From Roseovarius sp. M141 (GTDB lineage Bacteria > Pseudomonadota > Alphaproteobacteria > Rhodobacterales > Rhodobacteraceae), in assembly GCF_024355225.1 (NCBI RefSeq), contig NZ_VCNH01000008.1, positions 2,728,001 to 2,792,000 of the forward strand: DNA of 64,000 nucleotides, given 5' to 3'. Positions within the stretch are counted from its first letter, which is position 1, and every line of letters begins with the position of its first letter. Both the position numbers and the translations under genes were made by a program. The notes under the pieces were generated by a model. That model made no database searches and had not been told where the DNA came from. It saw only the letters and a program-made list of their open reading frames with translations. Positions 26,162 to 38,700 of the stretch are shown in pieces.

Positions 26162-27244
26162 ATGTCGGACAAGTACAAAGAAAATAAGCCTTGGATTGTC
26201 GCTTTTGGGTTGATTGCCTTGCTTGGAATAGCGGGACTAGCAGGCGCGTGGTTAAATGCCTCGATCCTACCTACGGAACATGACTGGATGGCCGACTTTT
26301 GGGCTCGGTTTCAGGTGATGTTTGTTTTCGCTGTTCTTATCGAACGCGCCACGGAGGTCTACCTGCAAATTACTGATTCAAATGGACCCGATCGCTTCAG
26401 CACGGCAATGGATATGAGTAAAAATAACAACGGTAAAAGTGATGGTGCGGCGGTCACCGCCGGATATGTGTCTTTTTTCATGGCGTTGATTGTCGCCTTG
26501 GTCGGCGTTCGTCTCGTTGGTACGATGGGGACTTTACAGACAGCCGGACATCCACTCTTGTTGACAGAAACCTTGAGCTACTTCGAGTCACGAACGGACT
26601 CTTCGGATGGCGCTGTATTCTCGGCGGCAGCCGATGCTCTAAAGAATGCTCTGGAGACCTTGGGAAACGCGCCCGAACCAGCCCAACACTGGTCCGCGCT
26701 ATTGCTTTGGTTCGGAATAGACGTCACCATCTCCGCTGGCCTGATGGCGGGAGGTGCGACCCTGTTTCACGAGGTGGCCGAGGCTCTGCGCGGCGGATTG
26801 GGACGGTTGGGAGAGTCCATGGCCCTATCTTCTCAGGAACGGTCCGCAATGCTAGCGCGGCGCAACGCAGGCTCTCCGGCATACCTTATCTCCATGAGCA
26901 GAAGCTCTACGAGCGAGGGCGTGCTAAGTTTCACTCACGACTCGAACAGTGTCGAGGCCAAGATCATCTGCGACCCGAACTTTGCCGTTACAGAAGGGAT
27001 CTACAACGATTGTTCGAAGACCCATCTGGAGATGAAGGTAGACGCGGCGGGAACACTCAGCCCGGTCCCCGTAATCTGGATTCCCAGCGCGAGCAAGACT
27101 GAACGGATCGGAATTCGCGCCGGCGAGCATGCCAAGAACGCGAACGGCAGTTTCCTTGTGGCGGAGGAAAAGTTTAAAGAACTTCACTCCGCCATACAGC
27201 CGCTGGACGGTCGGAACATCCAGGTTGTCATCAAGGACGTGTGA
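26162..27244 (+). CDS. four-helix membrane protein with soluble C-terminal domain, unknown
   Basis: A 360-residue protein. Four hydrophobic segments are visible: about residues 10-32, 45-67 (RFQVMFVFAVLIERATEVYL), 97-124 and 180-205 (LLLWFGIDVTISAGLMAGGA). A C-terminal domain of about 130 residues follows, beta-rich in appearance. GGGGGAGG precedes the ATG by a normal distance. It faces a minus-strand cluster that ends 171 bases away (DUF6973, subtilase, giant protein, OmpA). No family recognised. A role as an inner-membrane partner of that cluster is possible but rests on position only. Confidence 0.7.
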   Translation: MSDKYKENKPWIVAFGLIALLGIAGLAGAWLNASILPTEHDWMADFWARFQVMFVFAVLIERATEVYLQITDSNGPDRFSTAMDMSKNNNGKSDGAAVTAGYVSFFMALIVALVGVRLVGTMGTLQTAGHPLLLTETLSYFESRTDSSDGAVFSAAADALKNALETLGNAPEPAQHWSALLLWFGIDVTISAGLMAGGATLFHEVAEALRGGLGRLGESMALSSQERSAMLARRNAGSPAYLISMSRSSTSEGVLSFTHDSNSVEAKIICDPNFAVTEGIYNDCSKTHLEMKVDAAGTLSPVPVIWIPSASKTERIGIRAGEHAKNANGSFLVAEEKFKELHSAIQPLDGRNIQVVIKDV

Positions 27245-27270
27245 GCCGTCACGGCTCTGTCTATTGAACC

Positions 27271-27296
27271 CGCAAGCGTGACTTGCAACGCTTGCG
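27271..27296. terminator. hairpin between convergent genes
   Basis: CGCAAGCGT and ACGCTTGCG form a perfect 9-bp stem with an 8-base loop, 27 bases after the stop of the plus-strand membrane gene. A shorter stem GAGCCG/CGGCTC lies just before it (27243-27257). No T run follows, so termination is uncertain. Confidence 0.4.
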
Positions 27297-27415
27297 TAGG
27301 TAGTGGAAACAAATCGAAGTGTTCCTTTGTGCGATCGTCATACTTACAGATGCATTTCTGAGCTGCACGAAATAGGGAGTCCTTTATCGGCCATGCCGAC
27401 CCGCAGGACATTGGG

Positions 27416-27976
27416 CTAGTTTTTTTCGCCTGCCTTTGTGGACTGCACCAAGCTTCCACCAGAAATGATCCGGCAACTTCCTTTGCCCACATATTCGCGC
27501 AACTTCTTCTTGTCGCCGGATGCGCCTTCACCTGCCAGGACACGTCCGCGCCCATTGTTGTAATTGTCCATCTTCGTTTCAATCGCGGCCGACGATACGG
27601 TTTCGTGGGCATCGGCCCATTTCTTGGCCCAAGTAACCCCGACAACTGTGGAATCCGCCATCAGGAAATTCCAGTACATATGGCGGAACGCGTCGCCATT
27701 ACCGTTGTGCTGGACCGCTTCGGAGCCCTCATACAGTTTCAACGCTGCGCTTTTTGCGCTAATTGCGTTTAGAAGGACTCCGGCTCCGACGATTGGGTTC
27801 TCGTCGAATAGCTTCTTCTCGGCAGCGTTCAGCTTATCCGAGATGAGCGGAAGATCCGAGAATCCGTCCAACGCCTCGAGTTCTGCCAGCGAGGTCGCCG
27901 ATGCGATGCTGCGCAGTTGCTCTTCATTCGCCGCGGCTATGTCCGCAAGACGCTCGACTGCTCCAGTGTTTTCCAT
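27416..27976 (-). CDS. DUF6973-like protein
   Basis: A 186-residue protein. The central motif NGDAFRHMYWNFLMADSTVVGVTWAKKWADAHE followed by ETKMDNYNNGRGR matches the His/Asp/Asn pattern (GDAFRHA.WN....AK..ADAHE....MD..NN..GR) of DUF6973. Proteins with this domain are often end modules or small partners of secreted systems and may be enzymes, but no activity is established to my knowledge. No signal peptide is visible. The ATG at 27976 has CGAGGAG seven bases upstream. It is the last gene of the minus-strand cluster, 162 bases after the subtilase. Confidence 0.65.
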   Translation of the reverse strand: MENTGAVERLADIAAANEEQLRSIASATSLAELEALDGFSDLPLISDKLNAAEKKLFDENPIVGAGVLLNAISAKSAALKLYEGSEAVQHNGNGDAFRHMYWNFLMADSTVVGVTWAKKWADAHETVSSAAIETKMDNYNNGRGRVLAGEGASGDKKKLREYVGKGSCRIISGGSLVQSTKAGEKN

Positions 27977-28138
27977 TTTTTCGCTCCTCGTTGGTCAGTC
28001 AGTGAAAGAACCCGTACACGCCCCAACCGGTGCGTGCCGAGGTTGCAGCAGGACCGATCTGGATCGCACGGCATTTGCCGAAATTGCTCTGCGACGAAAC
28101 CGAAAGACACCCGGGCACGGGTAGTAGCACTTCCGGTC

Positions 28139-29680
28139 TCAACTGATATTCTGCGTTTCCGTCGGCCACCACCCCTGCGCCGCGCCATAACGGTATGCGC
28201 CAAGCACGTCGATACGTCCGGCGCCATAGTGATTCTCCTTTGACTGCGACTGCCCGGGCATCCTGACCGCTGACATTTCAATCGCCTCTTGCAACTGCGC
28301 TGGCCTTATCGAGGTACCCGCCGCCCTGGCTACGGAAATCAGCAGCGCCATACAACCGGCAACATGCGGTGTCGCCGCCGAGGTGCCATTGAAACTTATA
28401 TAAGGGCTTGCAGCGGAGCCTCCTTCAAAATACCGATGTCCGCAGGTGTCGGTCGAACTGCCGGGCGCGCAAATATCCGGTTTGATCAAGCCGGGCTTCT
28501 CGCCATCCTCATAGGGATAGTCGTCGTATTCATCGCTTTCCCACGCCACCGGGCCGCGACCGGAACTTCCTCTGAGTTGATCGGATTGGTCGGATGATCC
28601 GCAGGTCATTGGCGAGCAAGTGCCTCCCTTTTGCGGCAAATCACGGTGCAGCCACGGCGGCGGGCAATTCCCCGGAGCACCGATGTTGCCGGGAATCCGG
28701 TAAGCGTACGACTCATTACCCTGATTGCCGCTACTGTTGGCATGAGCGATACCGCACCGTTCAATCCGTTTGCAGGTGCGCCGCCAGCCCGGATAATCGG
28801 GGTTCTGATGGCCCTTCCAGGTCACCGACATGGAAATCACATCCACCTGCTGTGCGATGGCGAATTCCAGGCAATTCCAGATTGCGGTTTCCGTTTCCCC
28901 AATCCTTATCGCGAGTATCTTCGCTTCGGGTGCAACGCCTGTCGACTTGCCGGATGTGCCGTCTCCGGCAACGATTCCCGCAACCTTCGACCCGTGTCCA
29001 TGATGATCCATTGGATCGTCATCGCCACCTCCCGAGAAGTCGTATCCGTGATTGGGGTATTCACCCGACTCCCACATCCGGTCGATCAGATCGGGGTGTT
29101 TGTAGTTTACGCCGGTGTCTATCACCGCGACCAGCACGCCCTCGCCCTTGTGCCCCAGCGCCCACACCTTGGGAGCATTGATTTGCTTGACGCTCCATGT
29201 CGGCTTTGGTGCGTCTTCTTCTGTCGAGTCCGGCTTATGAGGGACGGGCAAGGCACCTAGTAATTGATTGTTGTCGAGTAGGTCGTCAAGGTACGCGCGC
29301 CGCACCATCTCGATATGGGTGACGTCGTCGCGATCGGCCAATCGCGAAATCATTGCCGCGTTGGCCTCCATGCGAATGGAGTTGTTGATCCAGAAGCGTT
29401 CTATGACGCGCGCTTGCGGCCCGAGCGCCTCGTCCGCCGCGCCGCCTTGTGCCGCAACATCACCCTGAAGAAAGCCCAGGAGATCAGCCTGACGTGCTTC
29501 TGCCTGGGCCTGGAGGTACGACAAAACTTCAGCGCGTGAAGGCTGCGGGCTGTCAAGGCTCGCCGAGAGATGCTCGGCATCCTCTTCGTCGTCGTCTGCG
29601 ACGAACACGACGACCTCGACCGTATCTTCGCCCGACATGGTCATCAGTCGCGAGTTGAGGTCGGTACCGATTATCGCCAT
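28139..29680 (-). CDS. S8 (subtilisin-like) serine protease
   Basis: A 513-residue protease without a visible signal peptide. The N-terminal ~150 residues look like a pro-region: an acidic stretch, then a segment INNSIRMEANAAMISRLADRDDVTHIEMV resembling inhibitor I9-like propeptides. The catalytic residues are Asp188 (VIDTGVNYKHPDL), His229 (HHGHGSKVAGI), oxyanion Asn319 (NSSGNQGN) and Ser434 (NGTSAATPHVAG). Ten or so Cys residues occur in the catalytic domain. AAGGAGGATCAAG precedes the ATG. It lies 33 bases after the stop of the giant gene, so the two are probably cotranscribed. It may process the giant or the neighbouring DUF6973 protein; that is inference. Confidence 0.88.
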   Translation of the reverse strand: MAIIGTDLNSRLMTMSGEDTVEVVVFVADDDEEDAEHLSASLDSPQPSRAEVLSYLQAQAEARQADLLGFLQGDVAAQGGAADEALGPQARVIERFWINNSIRMEANAAMISRLADRDDVTHIEMVRRAYLDDLLDNNQLLGALPVPHKPDSTEEDAPKPTWSVKQINAPKVWALGHKGEGVLVAVIDTGVNYKHPDLIDRMWESGEYPNHGYDFSGGGDDDPMDHHGHGSKVAGIVAGDGTSGKSTGVAPEAKILAIRIGETETAIWNCLEFAIAQQVDVISMSVTWKGHQNPDYPGWRRTCKRIERCGIAHANSSGNQGNESYAYRIPGNIGAPGNCPPPWLHRDLPQKGGTCSPMTCGSSDQSDQLRGSSGRGPVAWESDEYDDYPYEDGEKPGLIKPDICAPGSSTDTCGHRYFEGGSAASPYISFNGTSAATPHVAGCMALLISVARAAGTSIRPAQLQEAIEMSAVRMPGQSQSKENHYGAGRIDVLGAYRYGAAQGWWPTETQNIS

Positions 29681-29713
29681 CTTGATCCTCCTTCCACTCG
29701 GGTCCGACCGCCT

Positions 29714-32700
29714 CTACGAAACATCTATGAAACCGAAACGCACGCGCCGCAGGCGCAGTGCCATCCGATCCTCGTCATCCACAAGATAGACGCGCGCATC
29801 CGCCACCAGCGCCCCGCGCGGAACCCTGTCCGCCGTGTAGGAAGGCTGGTTATTTAGCCAGTTCCCCACTTTCGCGGCCATGTCATCAAAGTCTGCCTCC
29901 GTCGGCTTGACCGGACGTTCGTATGACACTTCCAAGTGAATGATCGCGCCACCATCCTCGGCGGTATAAAGTCCGCTTTCGTATTCAAAGACGATGTCGG
30001 CGCGCGTCGTGCCGACCTGCTGCGCCGAGACATCGCCCATCAAGGCATTGACGAAGTCGAGCAGGACCCGCTGCAGACTGCTTTCTTCGGCCCCATCTAA
30101 TGGCTCCTGGACGACTGCCCAATCGCGGAAATAAATCGTGCCGCCGTCCACGATCTCGGATCGGTCTATGACGGGTCGGACCGGCTCACCGGAAACCACG
30201 GCGGGAAGATTGTAAACGAACACGTCCTGGGGTTCACGTTTCCTGATCAACCTGTTTCGCGTGTGGAGCAGCATCGTCTTGGCCTCCAGATGAGTCAGGA
30301 TATCCAGACCATGTGTTCCGACGACTCTCTTGTCCAAACCCTCCTTGGCAGTGGCCCCGGGAACTTCCTCGAATTTCTCTTCCTCAAAAGACCCCGTTAT
30401 GACGAACTTGTTGGTACGGTCTTCCTTGCCGGTTTGATTCGATCTCTTTCGAATACCATAGGACATGCTCCGGCCTTCGAGGTCCGGGAATACCCCTTCT
30501 TTTTCTTTATGATCAACAAGAAGTGGAGGCGACGCCAATTCGACCCAGTCGGCTCTGAATTCGGCCGGTTCTTCCGTATCGCCCTTCTCTTGGAAGACCG
30601 CGCTGTCACCAATGGGACTCTCCGCGTCTATGGCGTCGATTGGCAAACCGCCGCCCCGTTGGTACGCCTTGAACCGGCCGGCGACCCAGATGAACGCGTC
30701 TGCGTCTAGTCGCTCGACGATGGCCGTCATCTCTGGATCGGTTTCGAGTACGAAGGTCATCAGCATGAGAGTCGGGTCACCGTCGGAGTCTCCTTCGACA
30801 CGCGCGGGCGCAGTGCGATATTCGACCTTCACCTCCAGAAGATCCGTCGCGTCGGTCTCCCACTGGATTTCACGGTACGACTGCCATTGGCGGGCGCGAC
30901 GGATCGAAACACTAATTTCGTTCTTGTCCAAGGTGCCGACCGAAGGTTCGAACCACTCTTCCTCAATACGGGGTGTCCTTGGCAGACCACGTAGGATATT
31001 CGGGACGAAGCTGTCTTCACTCACCGGCAGATCGATTTTCGTCCAGCGGTCAGTGTCCGGTGCATACAACTGCAGCCATGCCGCTTCGCGGTAACTTGCG
31101 CCTCCGGCGCCAACATCCGGGCGTTCCTTGCGCTGGACATGTGTCAACTCCAGATGCGTAGGCGTCGGATATGAGTGGTCATTCTTGTAAGGCGGAATTT
31201 CGCAGGAAACGAATAGGTCGTTGGATATCCGGGTGTCGTCAGGTGCTAGAGGCAGGTTGAACGGAGTCATCCGAATGATCTTGCTTTCTTCTACCCCCTG
31301 CGAGAGAAGCTTTCCGTGCGCAACGGGAATTTCCCCAGGAACGCCTTCGGAATTCTCCGCGAAATACCCAAGAAACGCCGTCGTGCGATAATGGTTTCGA
31401 AGGTCGCGGCGGAGTCGGTCCTTGGCATGGTTCAACAACCGCCCTGTCCGAGTGCTGTCCGCTGGCATGGTGTCGTCTTTGAAAACAAGACTCAGGCGCC
31501 GCGACAGTTCGCCTGCAAGAGCGTCCTTGGCATTCATCAGATCACCGATTGCAGCCGTCAGAGCCTGACGCTTCGCGGCATCGCCCCCATTCGCATTCAG
31601 TAGCGGAACCGTCAATGCGGGAGACAGCAGATGTTCAAGCCGTTCCAGTGCGACACGGCCATAGGCATCGGCATCCGCATCAATGATGCCGCGTTTTTCA
31701 ACTTCGGGGACCCCTCTTCGAACCAGCTTGAATTCATAGCTCAATGGCGCGTTCCTGAGCGGCGGGAAGGCATAGGCCAGAGGCTTCTGCAGATTGATCT
31801 GTGCGCTGCTGACCATGTCAATATAGCTGTTGCGGATCAGCCAGATCGCCCTTTCGGTGGAAACTTCTTTTTCGCTGTATCCCGTCGCGATGCGGTGCTC
31901 CGTAGCACATTTCGCCAATGCCTGAAGGAGCCCCTCTGTCGTGCCGCCGAAACCTTCAATGTCCTCCGGCTGAACATTGTTTGCGTCACCGATGACGTTG
32001 GACGAAAGGATCTGCTCATGTGTCCAGATTTCTGAAAGGTCCGGGTCAGGCAATCTCTGCCCATCCTCGTTTACCGGAAGCAACACCCCGTCGTCGTACA
32101 GGTCCGGAGCCTCAAGCGGGTCTGGGCGGTAAACGCGGAGCGTCACGTCAAACTCGGTGAAATTCCCGACCGGTGTTTCAGTGAATGCGGCAGTCTCGTC
32201 CCAGAACAGCCAGAGCTGCGGCGGCTTCCTTTCGTCGTCTTTGGGCGGGCGGACAAAATCGTATAGCTTGCCTCGGATGGCGCCGCGTTTGTCTCCGCCT
32301 TCCGGTAAGCCGCCCTTGAACACATCGCTCACTTGATTCAGTTGGTCGAGAACTTCTAGGATATGGTCTGCAAGTCTGGACTTGCTAAGCTCGACAGTCC
32401 CCAGCGGGCATGTAAGAGCCACGGTTACGCCTTTGTCGAGCAATTGCAGACGCGCGCGCTTAATCAGCGCCATGTCGCGTTCTAGATCCCGCACTTTCTG
32501 GCGCAGCCAAGTCTGTGGAATTGGGTCGCCTTCTCCGCCCATATCTTCTGGCAGATCCAATTCCGTCAAAGCGTCAAACCGGCTTTCCATGCCGACGCGA
32601 ATCCGACGATCTGGCATCGGCCAGTAGGACAAGCGCTGATGCGGCAGCCCGCCTAGCCCTGTCAGGCGGTCCGAGTAGTGTACATCTATTTCGATCGGAT

Positions 32701-35700
32701 TGCGCGCAGCAGGAAAGCTGTTTCCGTAGATGTCGCGCCAGACGCCGTCCACCGCGACTTTGCAGCCGACAAGCTCATAGGCGCGATCCGCCGCTTTGGG
32801 GCCAAACGCGATGCCGGCGGCAGGAATGGCGACGCGATAGATACGCGGCTTGCTCTTCTTATCCTTATCGCCATCCTCCGTTTCCTCTGGCGCCTGTTCC
32901 GTAGCGTCCACCGGATCTACGAAGTCTGGACCCGTAGCGATGGACTGGTCGGAAAATTGACGCTTGCCGATTTCTTCCCAGTCGCCGTCTTCGTTCTTCT
33001 TCAGCACCGAAGCTTCAAGTGCGAGGTTCGTAAACCGCTCCTGAACCTGGATTGCAACAGCATGTACCTCGTCGTCTTCGGGAGCAGCCCGAGTTACACG
33101 GATCGGAATCACGCCCGGGTCGTGCAGCGGTGCGCGTGTTTGTCCAGCGGACAATCCGACCACTGCTGTCGGTGCGACGCTTATGTCCTGCCCCAGTTTG
33201 TCGTCACTCAGTAGTGCGTTGGAATAACGAAGCCCGTCGCGAGCGTCCTTCAACGCGACGACAATCCGAATGCGCGCTGCGGCGTTTACTGGGTCTCCCT
33301 GCCCCGCTGCGTCCACAAGCTCGGCCAGATCGGCCTCGGCATTCGGGTAGCTCAGTGTGTAGCCGCCCGTGTTCACCAGTGTCGCCTGGCGGAGAAGCTG
33401 CAGAAACCCGACAGCATCGGCTTTCCGATCCGCCACGGGGGCGATACGCTTGGGCGCTTCGTCGGTATCCAAGATGCCGCCGGACGGAGCAATTTCAGTG
33501 GAAAGGTTGGACTGCACGATCGTCAGTGCTTCACCCTTGCCACCGTCATTGAGTGCCCGATACCCCTCCTTGGTCGGCACATAGATGCGGATGCCAGCAA
33601 TATTTGGCGGTTCGGTCGCGTTCTCCTGATGCGCCGCCGGCGCGAAGACATCGAGCAATCTGCGCTCCGGCTCCGGCAATGCTGCGATTTCGAACGCGTT
33701 CTGTGTGGACGCCGGATCCGTTTCCAGCCCGGCACCGTCGAATCGCTTCGCGTTCGGCCTGCGAATGGCTACGTCGAGCACAATCGTCGGATGCAGCCCT
33801 GTGGCTACCTTGTCGAAGGTCCTTGCGGCACCGTTGCGGGGTGAGGCGATGCGAATATCCGGCGCGCCGTCCTGTTCAATCAATGCTTTACGGGCATCGT
33901 TATTCAACAGCCAGATCTTCTTCTTCGGATCAAAGTGAGAGATTTGTTCGGGGTCATCTCCGTCATAGACGGCCTGGTCCAGATTGGAGGCCATCCGCAT
34001 GATCCCAAGTGAGATGCGGTGCGGCTTGCTGTCGAAGAACTCGCCGACCGCAAGGCCCGGCTTGGAGCCTTCTGTCCAGCCCCGGGCCGCATTGGCGAAT
34101 GCCTGGACGTCGGCTGAAGAGATATCATTCTCGCTACCCGTATCGATGCCAGCAGGAACATCGAGCCAAGAGTCGTACGTGCCTTCCGGGATCTCAAGGC
34201 GGATCGCATCTCCAAGCGCGAACTGCATTCCGCCCAGGCGGTGTATTGCGTGGAAGAAGCGATCTTCCGGAACGCTCGACCCATCTCGGCCGTCCGGCGT
34301 TTTTTCTTGACCTTCCGGGAGGTCGGCAGGGTCCGTCGGCTCGGGCAACCGTTGACCGTAGGCGAAGAAACGCCCGGCCGTCACCGCAATCTCTTCCGCA
34401 GCGGAGGAAGCAGCGTCGCCTTCGGCATCGTCCGCCCAGCGCGAGGGAGACAGGAGTGTGCCGATCAAATCGGCGGCACCCATATAGACGTCGCTTACTT
34501 CGTTCGACTGATCTTCGTCATCGGCATCCTCCAGCCCGTCCGTCAGCCGGTCGACCAGTTCCGCGGTTCCTGCCCGCATGATCATTTCGACCCACTCTTC
34601 GGTGAGAACGCGCGCAAGGCTTTCCTTGGTGTCCGAGTCGAGCGCAGACGGTGACCGCGTCCGCTGATCGTGCATAAAGCGGGAAATCCCGGTCTCAAGC
34701 AGGCTGCGATACTCATTATCGACAAAATCGAAGTCGGACGGGCGATGGTCTCGCGCTTCCTCGACCACTTTGCCCTCTTCGTCGGTCGTCTTGAAAACGC
34801 GGCGGAAGACGACCCCCTCCGGCATAGGCATCAATGCCGCGCGAGGAGCGTTCTGGCCCAGTTGTTCCAGGTTCTCTGCGGGTTCCTCGACCGTTCCCGG
34901 GAAATGGTCTTTCAGGAACGCGACGATCTGATCGTAGCTCGGCCCGCTCCGCCCGGGCGTCGCCAGCCGTTCCGCTACGATGTTCAACTCCTCCGGCCGT
35001 ATCGCAAGGGTCTTGAGGTCCTCCGGCTCGATCTCCAGCCCGGCACAGATCGCCCAGGCGGTCAGCGCCTGTACCAGCCGTTCGATCGGCATATCTATAT
35101 CGGCATTGATCGTGGCCGCCATCGAATACACGGCATGCACCTCGAGCGTGCCATCGGCAGCGGCAGGAGCGACGGTAAGGTCGGGCTGCAGCACGACGGA
35201 CAACGGAATCTTGCCCTCGATTTCGCTCCAATCGCTGGGAGCAGGGGCGTTCATCCAAGTCGTCGCCGGACGCAGGGGAACGACGTCGGGGCGTTCCTGA
35301 TCTAGCCCGTCAAGCGGTGCGAGATTCGTGCGGACGTAGTATTCTTGGTTCTTGTTCGAACCGATGAACCGGCTGAACCGGACTTTCGTGGCGAACGAGA
35401 AGGTGATAGCGATCTCAATCCGCTTGCCGAAGACTTTGAACGAACCGATCACGACCCGAACCCGGACCCGGACACCGACTTCCAGATAGAGTTCGGTTGC
35501 ACGGTCCGTCTCGAAGCGCAGGCCGACCTCGACATAAAGCTGGACGAAGACACCCGCTTTGACGATGCCGAAATCAACGTAACCGTAGAGTTCGCCCATG
35601 ATCCCCACGGCCCCCCAAACGGTGATGTAGCTCCGCTTGGCCGGCGTCGGCAGATTGTTCGGGTTATTGAGCTTGCCGTAGGCACCAACAAGGTAGCCAT

Positions 35701-38700
35701 AAACCGTCACTGACAGTCCCGCATTCAGAACGCCTTGCGCAAGGGTCACCCCTAAACCGACACGCATGCCCATGCCGACCTCGGTGACGGGGTCGTAGCG
35801 GATGAGCGTTCCGTCGATGGCCTTTGCCGCTTGCGGAACGAGGCGAGAAGCCGGACCCGCCACGCGCCGGTAGAAGAAGCCGCCCGCACCGACAAAAGGG
35901 AATACGTTCACAGCGAATGATCGCTGGAAGTCCTTGTCGTGGGGATAGCCGATATCCACACCCCAATTGCCGTCGGTGAATATTTCCACTCCGATCACGG
36001 GAATGGTGATCCCGACGGCACCGAACTGCCAGTTCCGCAGCGACGGGGGCAGTTCTATTTCTATGGCGTAGACACCGAGATCGTCCGCGAGCTTCCGGTA
36101 GAGGACGTCGACGGAAAACAAGCTATCCGACGATCCTTCTGATAGCTTCACATCGAGTAGTATCCCAGCCAACTCGGGATCGACGGACACAAAGCCGATA
36201 TGGACAAGGTCATAGAAAATACCCTTGAACCCGATGGTCCAGCCATAATCGGGTGCGTAGCGGATATCTTCTGGGAAGTTTGGTACGACGTCCGGATCCG
36301 CGCCCTTGGCCTCGTTCGGCATGCCGAGCGTCAGTGTGTTGAACTTCTCAAGGACATCCCTGGTCTGGATCCGCTCGTTGGCCGGAAGCTCAAATGGCTT
36401 GATACGTTGGCCAAGTGCAAATGTCGGCACTTTCAACAGTTCCGAGTCGAACTGTTCAGTTGTCGCAAGCAGCCAGCCAATCTCTTTCTCCCCCTCAAGC
36501 TTCTCGGGGTCTACGAAAAGGTAAATGCTGGCCGCCCGGTTCGGATTATCTTTGTCCTCCGGCGGTATCCGGTTGCCGAATACGTAAAGCCGGGCATTCA
36601 AGCCCATGAAGGCCCAGTATGTCTTGGTCTCGCCCTCATCGTCGTATTCGAGCCGAACGAGCTTGTAGCGGTCGCAAGCAAGTTTCAGGAAACCTTGCAG
36701 TCCAATCTCAAGCCCGGTGCCGCCAGCACCGGCAAACCGGAACCCAAAATCCCAACTTGGCCGGCTTTTTTTGTCTAGGCCAAAGACAAGACCGAGCTCC
36801 ATCTTGAAGTCGGCCAACCGGGATGCGAACGACCCGAGCGAACCGAGATCGAGGTCGAACTTTAGAAAGAACGGTGCACCCTCGCTATCATTATCGCCAC
36901 CAGTGCGTCCGAGTGAAAGAAATCCGAGCTTCGGTAGGGTCAGCACGTCCCCAAGCCACCCGAACCCAGTGAATTTTAGAGGGAGCGAATTCCAGAAATT
37001 CCAATCCCCACCTCCGGATTTCACCTTATGGAAATCGAACAAAAGTGCACCCGGCGAGAACCGGAAACTCGGCCAACTGACCCTGCCGATCTTCGGCAGC
37101 TTGAAACGCATGTCGATGCCGAGATTGCGGAAACTGATCTCGCCATCTCCGAAGACATCTATGTCGCCGAGTTTCTTGAAATCGACATCTCCCGAGATGT
37201 CGAACCGCGAATCCGTTGTTTCGGTGCCATCGTCGTTTTTGGTGATAGTCGTGGTATAACTTACGCGTTCGATGTAGACGGACTTGATGAGCGGGATGAC
37301 GTCGAGGTCGTTCTCGTCAATGCGGAAATCTGGCGCAGCCATGAAGTCGTACGTGACCTTTTCACCATCGCGCCGAAAACGGCCATCGAGCTCGATGACT
37401 TTGTACCTTATGTCGTTGTCGTTCCCGAACTTGTTGTGGAAGAACGAGCCAATCTTGAGATCTAGCTTGCAGGCGAAGTTCTGGATTTTTCCTGCATCGA
37501 ACCCGACGCGCAACAGCTTGACTCGCATCGCAAATCGTTCGCTGAACGTCCCGTTCTCAAGTTTCCCGCCGTCAGAACCATTGTGCGCCAAGCGGGGACC
37601 TGGAATATCGCCATGCTCCAGTTCGGTGTTGTAGGACACGGTGTCTTCTTCGCCTTCGCCGACCTCGTAATTGATCGCCGCGAAGGCCTTTGAGAATTTT
37701 GCGCCGGTAATCTGGCGTACCGGTATGCCAATGTGGTGTGCGCGGAATTTGGACATGTCCATCCCGCCGAGCAGCCCCTTGATTTCATCGGGCAGAACCT
37801 GCGACGGGATCGGAACGTTTATGACAAGAACGCCATTCCAGGTCTTGTCATTGACGATCTCGCGAAACTTCTTGAACGCCTCGGGCGGCCTGTCGGCGCC
37901 GTTGGGCTTTTCGTTGGCCTTCTCCACCGACTCTTTGAAGACTGACAGCGCATATTCTTCCGCAGTTTGACCTCCATTCTGCGTAACCAGGAAATCCCGG
38001 GCCGACCATTGATCCGGTGTCTCCATCAGTTCGGAGATGGATCTTCCCTCATAACCCTTGATGATCACGATCGGTACGATCGGCGGCACACCCGTGATTT
38101 CTTCCTTCCAGCCTTCCCAGAGATTGATTTCAAAGCCCCAGCCGGACAGCTCGAGGACACCGCGCAAGCCAAAATCGGCTGTGGCGCTTCCCGACCGGTT
38201 CGCCACCACAAACAACTGATTGCGAACAATCGCGTTCAGAAACCTGCTGTCGATCGACTCTTTTCCCTCGGAAGGCACGATCTCCAACGTCCCGTTTCTA
38301 GGTGCGCTGGCGGGCGTCCGTGCCAAGATGACCTTCTTGATGAAGTCGCCGTCCTGAACGATCTCGAACCCGAGCGGTGTCTGCCGAACTGGTTGATTGT
38401 CCTCGTCAATGTCTGCGTCGGCGGAGTCCGCAGCCCCATCTGAAAACCCACCTGTTTTCTCTCTCAGTTTCAGTAACTTGCGTCGCTCTCGTGCAACCAT
38501 ATCGGCAATGGAAACCGCGGCCTCCTCGCCGTCGATCAACGCATCCGCAAGCGCTTCGGTCGGGTCGGCATCTGTCCTGGTCTCCTCCTCGGCGGCGTCT
38601 AGGACTCCGTCGGCCGACACCGGTGCTTTGATCGCGTCCGCATCGGCGCGCGGCAGGATCGGGACCATGCCGGGTGGAACACCTTTGTCCGTGTCAGCGG

